From: Oligella sp050920755 | GTDB taxonomy: Bacteria > Pseudomonadota > Gammaproteobacteria > Burkholderiales > Burkholderiaceae_B | Reading direction: 5' to 3' | Length of the DNA: 64,000 nt | NCBI RefSeq assembly: GCF_050920755.1 | Contig: NZ_CP158480.1 | Span: 1,798,001-1,862,000 of the forward strand | In this document: one piece after another, positions 43,956 through 52,246 of the stretch | Layout of the letters: each line of letters starts with the position of its first letter | Numbering within the stretch: position 1 is the first letter of the stretch | Made by a program: the position numbers and the translations under genes | The notes under the pieces: model-generated | Databases searched by the model: none | Told to the model about the DNA's origin: nothing | What the model saw: the letters and a program-made list of their open reading frames with translations, nothing else

Positions 43956-44147
43956 TTACTCCTCATGAAAATCACATTTGTAGTAAGGATTGCGCTCAGT
44001 TCTACCGTATGTTTTTCTCGCAAATTCTTCATTTGCACAAATTACTTCCTTTTTAGCTTGCTCTTCTTGATATGATTCGTAGCTTTTATATCCCCAAAAT
44101 AAAGCTAAAGGAATTAATGCTATCAAAATATATTTAAAAACTTTCAT
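43956..44147 (-). CDS. Small membrane-anchored protein carrying a copy of the VirB5 C-terminus
   Basis: 63 aa from the ATG at 44147 (GGAG 6 nt upstream). One N-terminal hydrophobic segment (YILIALIPLALFWGY), a short charged linker, then ICANEEFARKTYGRTERNPY and YKCD near the end. That last stretch is almost identical, also at DNA level, to the C-terminus of the VirB5-like protein at 45638. No other family is recognised. It is probably exported with the tail outside the inner membrane. It could act in exclusion or pilus assembly; this is inference. Confidence 0.6.
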   Translation of the reverse strand: MKVFKYILIALIPLALFWGYKSYESYQEEQAKKEVICANEEFARKTYGRTERNPYYKCDFHEE

Positions 44148-44162
44148 GTTAAACTCCACAAA

Positions 44163-44573
44163 TTATATAAATCTTAGACGTTTAAGTCGTTTATGATGAA
44201 TTTTATAACTAAAATAAGTTAAAGCAAGAAAAACAAAACCACCAAAACCGATCCCAACCATTAGATTTTCAGCACCGGCAGCTCCAATAATACCTAATCC
44301 CGCCATGAGGGCATAGGATAAAGTAATAAAAGCCCCCATGAGAATACTCAACCATTTATATTTCCGAATTGCTTCTTTAAAATAATAAATATAAAAAGGG
44401 ATAGATAAAGGAAGGGCTAAACTAGATATACCAAAAGCAATGGATTCATCTACTCCTGAAAAGAGCAAAATTCTCATTATTACAGTAATCACCGCTGATG
44501 CGGCCGTTAAACTATACAAAAGTGCATATATTGTAAACAATATGCCGGTATTCCCTACTTGTTTATCTTCCAT
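44163..44573 (-). CDS. Four-span membrane protein of unknown function
   Basis: 136 aa, start preceded by AGGGGAG. Four hydrophobic helices: LFTIYALLYSLTAASAVITV, IAFGISSLALPLSIPFYIYY, WLSILMGAFITLSYALMAGL and LMVGIGFGGFVFLALTYF. A basic C-terminal tail (HHKRLKRLRF) probably faces the cytosol. It sits between the virB6-like and small VirB5-tail genes on the same strand, so it may belong to the transfer apparatus or its exclusion function. No family recognised. Confidence 0.6.
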   Translation of the reverse strand: MEDKQVGNTGILFTIYALLYSLTAASAVITVIMRILLFSGVDESIAFGISSLALPLSIPFYIYYFKEAIRKYKWLSILMGAFITLSYALMAGLGIIGAAGAENLMVGIGFGGFVFLALTYFSYKIHHKRLKRLRFI

Positions 44574-44612
44574 ATTATCTCCCCTAATATCTAGTCATCA
44601 CCTAAAAAACTA

Positions 44613-45602
44613 TTATTTCCTAAAAAACCCCATGGCACGTTGAGCTGAAAGTTTTGCGCCACCGCCCAAAAACTTTGCTCCTGCAAGTGCTTTTGCACCT
44701 ACTCTTGAAGCAACGCCAGCACCAGTTGCCATTGAAACGGCTTTACCTGCACCACTTTCCGCCATTGCACCACCTGTCAATGCTTGAGCAAGATTTGGAA
44801 TATTTAAAGTCACCAAGATTGACATTAGCGCAAAAATAATAAACTTTAACGCAAGGAAAATTAAAAAGGTGGCATTAACCTTTCCCCAATTCCCATCACC
44901 ACTCATCATTGCAATCTGACCAACCAAAAATGCAACTTGCAAGGTTGTTACGGCTGCCAGTAATCCAACTGTTAATGTGTAGTTTAGACATTGTCCAATC
45001 CAATTCATGCCATATTGGCGTGTGGAAGGAAACAACATAGAACCCACAAATAAAGGCCCAACTAACAATGTTAAAGCTAACATGGTTTTAATTATTAAAT
45101 AATAAAACCATAAAACTAATATACTTATCGCTCCAAAAACCTGAATAAAACCTGCCACAATAACACCGATGAGTGGAGTAGCAAAATCAAATTTGCCGGA
45201 ACCCTTATAAGACCAATCCACTACTTTCGATCCCATATTACCGAGCATAATTAAACCCGATTTTATGGCACTGTTGTCAGGATTATTGCCGGTCACTACA
45301 CTAGCTAACCAATCAGGTGCTTTATATATCAAATTAGCTAATTTAGTATATTCTGCCGCATTAAACGCTAAAGCAAGAACAATTAACCAACCTGCAAGCT
45401 GTTTACCTAGCTCCACAGCGGAAACATCCACACCTCGTTGGTAATAATGAAAAACCATCAATAATACATAAATACTAAAGCCGATAGCAAAGAGTGGCGA
45501 AACTTGAGCAATGATATCTCCTGCCTTAACAAATAGATTATCACCTAATGTAACTTTAAAAATTCTATCAAGAATATCAACTAACTCATTAATTTTATCC
45601 AT
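44613..45602 (-). CDS. virB6: VirB6/TrbL-like type IV secretion membrane protein
   Basis: 329 aa with about six to seven membrane spans. The central conserved region of VirB6/TrbL includes LIIKTMLALTLLVGPLFVGSMLF with the usual GP, followed by W near the next span (NWIGQCLNYTLTVGLL). The C-terminal tail is rich in Ala/Gly and basic. VirB6 forms the inner-membrane pore of the T4SS. It lies directly downstream of the virB5-like gene, the canonical order. The rest of the virB set is not in the window. Confidence 0.8.
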   Translation of the reverse strand: MDKINELVDILDRIFKVTLGDNLFVKAGDIIAQVSPLFAIGFSIYVLLMVFHYYQRGVDVSAVELGKQLAGWLIVLALAFNAAEYTKLANLIYKAPDWLASVVTGNNPDNSAIKSGLIMLGNMGSKVVDWSYKGSGKFDFATPLIGVIVAGFIQVFGAISILVLWFYYLIIKTMLALTLLVGPLFVGSMLFPSTRQYGMNWIGQCLNYTLTVGLLAAVTTLQVAFLVGQIAMMSGDGNWGKVNATFLIFLALKFIIFALMSILVTLNIPNLAQALTGGAMAESGAGKAVSMATGAGVASRVGAKALAGAKFLGGGAKLSAQRAMGFFRK

Positions 45603-45637
45603 CTTAATTTAACCATTATTATATTAGATGATTGAGC

Positions 45638-46300
45638 TTAATCGCATTCGTAATAAGGATTTGGCTCAGTTCTACCGTATGTTTTTCTCGCAAATTCTTC
45701 ATTTGCACAAATAGTAGCTTTTTTTGCCTTTTCATCTTGCAACTCTTTTTCCAACTCGTACATACGCTGCATTTGGTCAAGTTTGACTTGTTGATTATTT
45801 AAAGCGAGCTGTTCCGTTTGAATGCGAGCATTTAAATCTTGAGATGCTTTAATATCTTGAGTTTGGTCGATTTTTTTAGTTAATTCATCAATACGTTCTA
45901 CACGTTTTCTGATATCTTCAAAGGTTTTTTCTGTATGCTCAAGCATAACAATTAAACCCTTTTCCCCTGCTTTCGGATCATAATTCCCTAACTTTTCTTT
46001 AAGCTTACCGTCAGCCAATCTATCGGTGGCGTTGTAAATATCTTTCCACTCATCAGGAATTTCCATACCTAATTGATCTTTCAAAAACTCACCCATTTGG
46101 CGTGAGCCGGTCATCGCCTGAACCTGATTTTTTAATTCAACGATTTGTTTAACTTGGTTTTCTATTTGTTCTTTCATTTGAGCGATTTGCTCAATATGTT
46201 TTGCAATGGCAGACGCATCAATAACCGGAATACCACCGGCAAACGCCGCTTTAGAAAGAAAAACCATTGTGGTAGCAATTAATACTTTTTTGATTTTCAT
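45638..46300 (-). CDS. virB5: VirB5/TrbJ-like pilus-tip protein
   Basis: 220 aa. Signal peptide MKIKKVLIATTMVFLSKAAFA, then the typical GIPVIDASAIAKHIEQIAQM start and a long heptad-rich coiled coil (residues about 35-60 and 120-195), as in VirB5 minor pilins. The last ~25 residues (TICANEEFARKTYGRTEPNP, YYECD) recur in the small protein at 43956. Exported to the periplasm and pilus tip in characterised systems. Start preceded by GGAGTTTAATA. Confidence 0.8.
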   Translation of the reverse strand: MKIKKVLIATTMVFLSKAAFAGGIPVIDASAIAKHIEQIAQMKEQIENQVKQIVELKNQVQAMTGSRQMGEFLKDQLGMEIPDEWKDIYNATDRLADGKLKEKLGNYDPKAGEKGLIVMLEHTEKTFEDIRKRVERIDELTKKIDQTQDIKASQDLNARIQTEQLALNNQQVKLDQMQRMYELEKELQDEKAKKATICANEEFARKTYGRTEPNPYYECD

Positions 46301-46320
46301 TATTAAACTCCATGAAAAAA

Positions 46321-46338
46321 AGCCCCTAAAAAGAGGCT
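46321..46338 (-). terminator. Hairpin upstream of virB5
   Basis: AGCCCCT and AGAGGCT pair around AAA, followed on the minus strand by a T run. A similar hairpin lies near 49730. Confidence 0.55.
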
Positions 46339-46367
46339 AATAATAAAAAACCGATTAGATGCCTGTA

Positions 46368-46482
46368 TTACATCTGCATTTCCATTTCATTTTCTCTTTG
46401 TTCACCACGCTCAACGGCATCTAATCTTTCCGCCAGAAAATCGTGATCATTTTTAAGATGATTAGGTAAATAATCATCCAGT
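46368..46482 (-). pseudogene. 3' fragment of a small island gene (cut by ISa)
   Basis: About 37 codons, LDDYLPNHLKNDHDFLAERL onward, ending RENEMEMQM. Cut at 46483 by ISa copy 2 (CAGT duplicated). On the far side the frame continues (NDHHDSAEI) through the second IS site to a stop, without an evident start codon. The acidic, methionine-rich end resembles those of two other small island proteins. Confidence 0.45.
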
Positions 46483-46547
46483 CTCTCTATGTCAGGATAG
46501 TTGTCACCCTCTAAATTTAAATCAAGAGAGCGGTAAGGATACTATTT

Positions 46548-47042
46548 ATGGGCCGTTATTCACTAGAGCGTAAGAACGCAGTGATCAATAAATTTCATAG
46601 TGACAACACATTGAGTCTTAGCGAACTAGCTAGGCAAGAGAGCATTCCTACCTCAACCCTTTATAATTGGCTGAAACAAGTCAATTTAGTAGGTAATGCC
46701 ATGTCAAAAAAACGCAATTCGGATAACTGGTCTGCTGAGACCAAGCTGGCGACTGTGATAGAAACCGCCTCGCTTTCGGAGATTGAGTTGAGTGCTTATT
46801 GCCGAGAAAAAGGTCTTTACCCTGAGCAACTTAAGCGATGGAAGTCGGAGTGTCTACAGTCGTTTGACCAAAGCAAAGCTCAAGCTCAAGCGCTTCGCAA
46901 AGAACTTCAAGCCACGCGTCAAGAAAACAAGACATTGCAACGTGAGATTAAACGCAAGGAGAAGGCGTTAGCGGAGGCAGCAGCATTGTTGATGTTGCGA
47001 AAAAAGCTCAATGCGCTTTGGGAGGAAAACGAGGACGAATGA
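46548..47042 (+). CDS. ISa transposase OrfA (copy 2)
   Basis: 164 aa, identical to the copy at 8023-8517: two helix-turn-helix segments and a C-terminal coiled coil; ATGA overlap with orfB. Confidence 0.88.
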   Translation: MGRYSLERKNAVINKFHSDNTLSLSELARQESIPTSTLYNWLKQVNLVGNAMSKKRNSDNWSAETKLATVIETASLSEIELSAYCREKGLYPEQLKRWKSECLQSFDQSKAQAQALRKELQATRQENKTLQREIKRKEKALAEAAALLMLRKKLNALWEENEDE

Positions 47043-48094
47043 CCTCACTCTCAGAGCGCCAACATGTGGTCAGCTTGATTCAAGCCGCTCACCGCCAAGG
47101 AGCACGTCTAGCCAGGGCGTGCGAGGAAGCCGGTCTTGCGCTGCGTAGTTATCGTCGTTGGGTAAAGGATGGTGTTGTTCAAGCCGATAAACGCCCGACA
47201 GCCGTTCGGCCTAAGCCAGCAAACAGTTTGAGTCAGGAGGAACGAGAGCTGATTCTGACGGTCTGCAATCGTGCAGAATACGCCAACTTGCCACCCTGTC
47301 AAATCGTGGCTGATCTACTCGACAAAGGTGCTTATATCGCTTCTGAAGCAACCTTTTACCGCACGCTTCGGCAAGCAAACCAGCTGCATCACCGAGGGCG
47401 TAGCCGTGCGCCTAAACCGAGCCATCAACCGACAACGCATCATGCGACCGGTCCACGTCAAGTGTGGTGTTGGGATATCACATACTGCCCGTCACGTGTA
47501 CGTGGTCAGTTTTATTATCTTTACCTCGTTGAAGATATCTATAGCCGTAAAATCGTGGGCTATGAGGTGCATGAAACAGAAGACTCAGCGCTTGCGGCAG
47601 CCCTCTTACAGCGTTGTGTCTTGAGCGAGGGCTGCCTGCATCAGCCCTTGGTGTTACACTCTGACAATGGTGCACCAATGAAGGCTCAAACCTTACGCAC
47701 TAAACTAGAGGAACTTAGCATAAAGGCTTCCTACAGTCGCCCACGAGTCAGTAATGACAATCCCTTCGTAGAGTCACTCTTTAGGGTCATGAAATACTGT
47801 CCTCAATGGCCATCATCAGGCTTTGCCTCCTTAGATGACACCAGAGCATGGGTCTTACGCTTTGTGCAATGGTACAACACTGTGCATCGTCACAGTCAGC
47901 TTAATTACGTAACACCACAGCAACGCCATGAGGGCAAAGACCGTGAAATACTAGCAAAGCGGCACAAAGTGCTAGCGAATGCCAAAAGAGATAATCCAAT
48001 GCGCTGGGGTTCACGTGCAGTAAGAAACTGCACCCCTTTAGGTGTCGTCACGTTAAATCCGGAGAATGATTTAAGAGTAAAAAAAGCAGCTTAA
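47039..48094 (+). CDS. ISa transposase OrfB (copy 2, intact)
   Basis: 351 aa from the ATG at 47039. The DDE integrase core is complete: WCWDITYCPSR, LHSDNGAPM and NDNPFVESLFRVMK. The C-terminal tail has MRWGSRAVRNC and VVTLNPEND. Probably the active source for both ISa copies. Confidence 0.92.
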   Translation: MTSLSERQHVVSLIQAAHRQGARLARACEEAGLALRSYRRWVKDGVVQADKRPTAVRPKPANSLSQEERELILTVCNRAEYANLPPCQIVADLLDKGAYIASEATFYRTLRQANQLHHRGRSRAPKPSHQPTTHHATGPRQVWCWDITYCPSRVRGQFYYLYLVEDIYSRKIVGYEVHETEDSALAAALLQRCVLSEGCLHQPLVLHSDNGAPMKAQTLRTKLEELSIKASYSRPRVSNDNPFVESLFRVMKYCPQWPSSGFASLDDTRAWVLRFVQWYNTVHRHSQLNYVTPQQRHEGKDREILAKRHKVLANAKRDNPMRWGSRAVRNCTPLGVVTLNPENDLRVKKAA

Positions 48095-48147
48095 AATTTA
48101 TGTATGAGTGACAACTATCTTGACAAATACCGCAGTATTTCTGCGCT

Positions 48148-48168
48148 ATCGTGGTGATCGTTCGTAAG
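48148..48168 (-). pseudogene. Last codons of the ISe-split small gene
   Basis: Seven codons (ERSPR region plus stop TAG at 48148) that complete the gene at 49502-49706 when ISe and one TTCGTAAG are removed. Confidence 0.45.
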
Positions 48169-49493
48169 GAGCCTATAAATAATTTTGTGTAACTACCTTA
48201 AAACCTTTATCCTTAACAGGAGTATTTTAAATGGTAAGTTACATGACTAAAAACGACGACTTAATTAAATCCTTAATTAAACAATTAAATGTAAACCCGA
48301 CGGATGGTGCTGACATCGAGGCGCTTGCCGATACACTTCGTAAGCACCTCTATGAGACTGCTTTGGCTGCAGAGCTTGATGCGCATCTTGGCTATGAGAA
48401 GCACGCTAAAGGTGCTAAGCAAGCGGGTAATAGTCGCAATGGCTATAGCAAGAAGACGTTAAAGGGCAATAAGGCGCAGTTTGAGATCGCGGTGCCGAGA
48501 GACCGCAACGCCACGTTTGAGCCGCAAATCGTTAAAAAACACCAAACCCGCACCGGCGTATTGGACGATCAGATTATCGCCTTGTATGGCAAGGGGATGA
48601 CCACTCGGGAGATTGCTGACACCTTGCAGGAATTCTATGATGTGGATGTCTCTCCCATGCTGATCAGTCATGTCACAGAGAAGGTGATGGAGGAGCTCAA
48701 GGAATGGCAGAACCGCCCCTTGGACAATCTCTATCCTATCGTCTACTTGGACTGCATTGTGCTGAAAGTAAGAGAGAATCAGCGCATCGTTAATAAGTCC
48801 ATTTACATCGCTTTAGGTGTCAATCCGGCGGGCCATAAAGAGCTCTTAGGTCTATGGATAGCTCAGAACGAGGGTGCGCGCTTCTGGCTTGGCATTTTAA
48901 CCGAGCTTAAGAATCGGGGACTGGAAGACATCTTAATTGCTTGCGTGGACGGTCTTAAGGGCTTTCCTGAGGCAATTGAAGCAGTCTACCCTCAGACGAA
49001 GGTGCAACTGTGCATTGTGCACATGGTACGCAATACCATGCGCTTTGTATCGTGGAAAGACGCTAGAGCGGTCACCAAAGACCTGAAAGCAATTTATCAA
49101 GCAGCAACGGAGTCAGAGGGCTTGCAAGCCCTTGATGCCTTTGAAAGCCGGTGGCCTAATTATGCGTTTGCCGTACAGTCATGGCGTAATCATTGGCACC
49201 ATGTCGCCACGCTCTTTGCGTATCCGGAAGATATTCGACGCGCCATCTACACAACGAACGCCATAGAGTCGCTTAACAGCGTTATCCGTAAGGCAACCAA
49301 GCGCCATAAACTCTTTCCGAATGACGAGGCTGCCCTGAAAGTGGTGTATTTAGCAATTCACGAGGCAAGTAAAAAATGGACAATGCCAATTAGGAACTGG
49401 CGTCAAGCTCTAAACCAGTTTAGTATAGAGTTCGAGGACAGAGTTCTGAACTATTTATAAGAAAATCAGTTACACAAAATATCTTACAGCCTC
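48169..49493 (+). mobile_element. ISe copy 2 (IS256 family, 1325 bp)
   Basis: Same ends and length as copy 1; TTCGTAAG duplicated at 48161-48168 and 49494-49501. It sits only 36 bp from ISa copy 2. Confidence 0.95.
48231..49460 (+). CDS. IS256-family transposase (copy 2)
   Basis: 409 aa, identical in protein sequence to the copy at 23894-25123; all mutator-family motifs present. Confidence 0.95.
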   Translation: MVSYMTKNDDLIKSLIKQLNVNPTDGADIEALADTLRKHLYETALAAELDAHLGYEKHAKGAKQAGNSRNGYSKKTLKGNKAQFEIAVPRDRNATFEPQIVKKHQTRTGVLDDQIIALYGKGMTTREIADTLQEFYDVDVSPMLISHVTEKVMEELKEWQNRPLDNLYPIVYLDCIVLKVRENQRIVNKSIYIALGVNPAGHKELLGLWIAQNEGARFWLGILTELKNRGLEDILIACVDGLKGFPEAIEAVYPQTKVQLCIVHMVRNTMRFVSWKDARAVTKDLKAIYQAATESEGLQALDAFESRWPNYAFAVQSWRNHWHHVATLFAYPEDIRRAIYTTNAIESLNSVIRKATKRHKLFPNDEAALKVVYLAIHEASKKWTMPIRNWRQALNQFSIEFEDRVLNYL

Positions 49494-49501
49494 TTCGTAA
49501 G

Positions 49502-49706
49502 CCGTTAACATAATTTTTGGGTTTGAATACATGGAATCATCCGCAAAATTTAGATAACGAAAATCATTTTTTTCCATTAACTCCATGAAAAAAGCACCAT
49601 CCATTTTTAATGACTGATGCTCTTCAAATAATTCTGAAACCATCTTTTTATCTGCAAAATAGTTAGACTCTAAAATCTGTTTTTTTGCTTCATCAATTGT
49701 TGTCAT
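49502..49706 (-). pseudogene. Small acidic island protein, 3' end cut by ISe
   Basis: MTTIDEAKKQILESNYFADK and onward to NPKIMLTAYE; after ISe removal it would end ERSPR (about 75 aa). As it stands, ISe supplies three or four foreign residues and a stop, so it may still be functional. No family recognised. Preceded by AGGTTTACTT and, further up, by two terminator hairpins. Confidence 0.5.
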
Positions 49707-49755
49707 AAGTAAACCTCATAAAAAAAAGCCCCTCAAAAGGAGCCAACAATAAAAA

Positions 49756-49778
49756 ACCGCCTAGGATCACTAGGCGGT
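49756..49778 (-). terminator. Island-type terminator hairpin
   Basis: ACCGCCTAG and CTAGGCGGT form a perfect 9-bp stem around TGATC, then a T run on the minus strand; follows the 98-aa repeat protein gene. Confidence 0.75.
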
Positions 49779-49799
49779 CAAGAAAAATTGTAAAGATTC

Positions 49800-50096
49800 C
49801 TACCAGTTCTCACGCATTGCGTGGGCTACGATCGGTATCATTTCTGTATCAAATGAAAGACGGAAAGCTTCCATGACTTCCCAGTCATTGTTTGAATTAG
49901 CGTAAAGGTCAACTTGATACATAGTTAACCCTTGTTCAAAACCCCAACGGATTTCTCGCATCTGCTGATAATCAAATTCAGGCTTAGCATACGTGGCTAT
50001 TTGTTCATTGCTTAAACCACATTCAAAGCCAAGCCGGATTTCCTCCATCTGCTTCCAACTAAACGAACCTTTTTTCTTTTTGAAATTTTTGTTCAT
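49800..50096 (-). CDS. Protein with three ~28-residue helical repeats
   Basis: 98 aa from the ATG at 50096 (GGAG 10 nt upstream, overlapping the previous gene's end). Three tandem repeats fit WxxMEEIRLGFExGLSxxQIxxYA: FSWKQMEEIRLGFECGLSNE, FDYQQMREIRWGFEQGLTMY and a weaker DWEVMEAFRLSFDTEM. Repeats of this pattern occur in accessory proteins of integrative elements, but the function is not known to me. Acidic, cytosolic, AT-rich coding. Confidence 0.6.
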   Translation of the reverse strand: MNKNFKKKKGSFSWKQMEEIRLGFECGLSNEQIATYAKPEFDYQQMREIRWGFEQGLTMYQVDLYANSNNDWEVMEAFRLSFDTEMIPIVAHAMRENW

Positions 50097-50103
50097 GCCA
50101 TGA

Positions 50104-50265
50104 TTACTCCAGAAGAAAAAAGAAAAATGAGAATACATAAAAAAGCGTTGCTGTAATGACGGAAAAGAATACCGTTAAAACCCATTCTCTCGCTGTCGAT
50201 GGCATCATTGAAAATGCCTTTTCATCATCACAAAGGTATCCAAAATCTTTATTAATCATCTTCAT
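50104..50265 (-). CDS. Short tail-anchored membrane protein
   Basis: 53 aa: MKMINKDFGYLCDDEKAFSM, a short polar part, then a single C-terminal span (WVLTVFFSVITATLFYVFSF followed by more Phe). Stop at 50104, 8 bp before the repeat-protein start. No strong ribosome site, but position, terminator upstream and codon pattern support it. Function unknown. Confidence 0.5.
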   Translation of the reverse strand: MKMINKDFGYLCDDEKAFSMMPSTAREWVLTVFFSVITATLFYVFSFFFFLLE

Positions 50266-50279
50266 ATATCCACAAAAAA

Positions 50280-50301
50280 ACCGCCTAGTTTCCTAGACGG
50301 T
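50280..50301 (-). terminator. Island-type terminator hairpin
   Basis: ACCGTCTAG and CTAGGCGGT with a GAAA loop and T run on the minus strand, the same sequence as at 7733-7754; it follows the ParA-like gene. Confidence 0.75.
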
Positions 50302-50347
50302 TGCAAATCATCAAAACAATCTATTTTTTAAATAAGTCAATAACAAC

Positions 50348-51148
50348 TTAATTTTCTTCATCATTTTCACTAAGGGAATGCCGATTAACCGCCGGCTCCT
50401 CCACTGCTTCTTCCTCCTTATCAAGCACTTCTGTTGGCTGTTCAGGAAAGATATTATCTAATTGGCTAAACACCTCATTTTTAAATTTTTCCAACCGATG
50501 CTTAGCCATAATACTAAAATTAGTACTTTTAATTACTTCATCAAAAGTCAACCCTTCCGATGTCATTTTAAGAATGTCTCGACCGAACGTATCTTGATCA
50601 TATTTTTTAAGTTCAACCACACCTAACAAATGATCGTTTTTAAACTCATTGAAATCATACGTCACATCACCGAAAAAGTGATTTGCCCAAATCACTAAAT
50701 CCGGATTATTTAAATCCGCTAAAATTTCTTTGCAACCATCAACTGTATCTTGCTGCGCTTGGCCACCGACAATCGGTACATGAATAATGACTTTATAATT
50801 CATTTCATTTTTAATGAAATTAAGTATGTCACTATCTTTAATATAAGACCGGAATGGCACAAATGATGATGCGCCGTTGTCAATAACGACAATTTCTTCC
50901 GCATTATATTTATCAAGAATTTCTATCAAATCATCAAATTTTGACTTATCAATGTTTTTATTTTCATCAAAAATTTCAACATTAACAACATATAAGTTAT
51001 TAAATTTTATAAATGACTGATTGACTGGATCGGTGTTGATGCAGTTAACTAAACGATTTTTACTTCGAAAAAACTGTGACAATAACACACTCACAAACGT
51101 TTTACCGACACCACCCTTACCCTGCATCACTAAATGCATTTCTCTCAT
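50348..51148 (-). CDS. ParA/StbB-like ATPase
   Basis: 266 aa. Deviant Walker A KGGVGKT near residue 12, and a switch region with EEIVVIDNGAS near 85. The family resembles StbB/TraL conjugation-partition ATPases rather than chromosomal ParA, since there is no N-terminal HTH. The C-terminal tail is long and acidic (EVLDKEEEAVEEPAVNRHSL). Probably involved in element maintenance or conjugal DNA handling. Preceded by GGAG and followed by a terminator, so apparently monocistronic with the split gene upstream. Confidence 0.75.
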   Translation of the reverse strand: MREMHLVMQGKGGVGKTFVSVLLSQFFRSKNRLVNCINTDPVNQSFIKFNNLYVVNVEIFDENKNIDKSKFDDLIEILDKYNAEEIVVIDNGASSFVPFRSYIKDSDILNFIKNEMNYKVIIHVPIVGGQAQQDTVDGCKEILADLNNPDLVIWANHFFGDVTYDFNEFKNDHLLGVVELKKYDQDTFGRDILKMTSEGLTFDEVIKSTNFSIMAKHRLEKFKNEVFSQLDNIFPEQPTEVLDKEEEAVEEPAVNRHSLSENDEEN

Positions 51149-51177
51149 AATAATAAACTCCGTTTATCCACAAAAAA

Positions 51178-51410
51178 CTACATCACCATTTCCGGTTCCG
51201 GATCATGGCGATGTTCAAAACTAAGCGACTCTTCTCTTGTGCAATCGTACCATTCCTCAGAATCATGCTTATAAGCTAAAATATATTCTTGTCGATCAGC
51301 CGGTGATATCGTTAACACCGTGCCTTGAAATACTTTATTTTCTTCTGCAAGGTTTTTTGCATCGTCCAAATCCTTTGCTTTAATCACTTCACCATCACTG
51401 TCAACGGCAA
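51178..51410 (-). pseudogene. Small island gene, C-terminal part (split by ISh)
   Basis: AVDSDGEVIKAKDLDDAKNL through to HRHDPEPEMVM; the N-terminal part is at 53339-53400. The IS21-type element separates them, and one base at the junction remains unexplained after removal. Ends with the DPEPEMxM tail shared with the gene at 7409. No function known. Confidence 0.5.
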
Positions 51411-51469
51411 TTGAATTTTGACCCCCTTTAGAGGAAGATCGGCAATATAAATTTGACCCCCTCTACGAA

Positions 51470-52246
51470 TTAAATTGATACTTTGGTTGATATAAAACCA
51501 ACCTTTCTTTTATCTTTCAATCGATAGCTCTCACCGCTCATTTGAACGACATGGCAGTGATGTAGCAGCCTATCCAGCATGGCAGCTGTCAACGAGGTGT
51601 CACCGGCGAAGGTATCCGCCCATTGACTAAAAGGTAAGTTGCTGGTTAACAACAGGCTACCTTTCTCATAGCGTTTAGCAACGACATTAAAGAACAAATT
51701 CGCCTCCTCTCGCCCAAACGGCAAGTATCCTATCTCATCGATAACTAAGAGCTTAGGCGCCATCACTACGCGGTTCATGTAGCTCTTTAATTTGCCCTGC
51801 CGATGCGCTGCCATTAAGTGCAGCATCAAATCCGCCGCTGTCATAAAACGCACCTTTAGCTGACTCATAATCGCTTTATACGCTAAACCAATGGCTAGGT
51901 GTGTCTTGCCCACTCCGCTTGGGCCAAGCAAGACAATGTTCTCCTGACGAGCAATGAAGGTTAAGGAACTGAGCTCGGCAACCTTCGCCTTAGACACCCC
52001 ACTGGCAAATGCAAAGTCAAATTCCTCCACTGTTTTAATGCTCGGTAGCCCGGCAAATTTAAGCAGTGTTGTTTGGGAACGTACCCCTTTAGCCTTTAGC
52101 TCTTCCATCAACAGCTGCTCCACAAAGTCAGCGTAACTACCCTCGGATTGGAGGTTACGTTCAGACACCTGAGGCCACGCCTCATTTATGGCATATAAGC
52201 CTAATTGCCGACATAAATCGGCAATGCGTTCAGACTGTAAGTTCAT
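51470..52246 (-). CDS. istB: IS21-family helper ATPase IstB
   Basis: 258 aa. AAA+ ATPase: Walker A GPSGVGKTH near residue 108, Walker B LLVIDEIGYLPF near 170, sensor SNLPFSQW. It assists IstA in assembling the transpososome on target DNA. Overlaps istA by 17 bp. Confidence 0.93.
   Translation of the reverse strand: MNLQSERIADLCRQLGLYAINEAWPQVSERNLQSEGSYADFVEQLLMEELKAKGVRSQTTLLKFAGLPSIKTVEEFDFAFASGVSKAKVAELSSLTFIARQENIVLLGPSGVGKTHLAIGLAYKAIMSQLKVRFMTAADLMLHLMAAHRQGKLKSYMNRVVMAPKLLVIDEIGYLPFGREEANLFFNVVAKRYEKGSLLLTSNLPFSQWADTFAGDTSLTAAMLDRLLHHCHVVQMSGESYRLKDKRKVGFISTKVSI

Larger units (their letters stand above)
46483..48132 (+). mobile_element. ISa copy 2 (1650 bp, intact)
   Basis: Full copy of the element seen at 7958, flanked by CAGT at 46479-46482 and 48133-48136. 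Both transposase frames are open. Confidence 0.93.
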
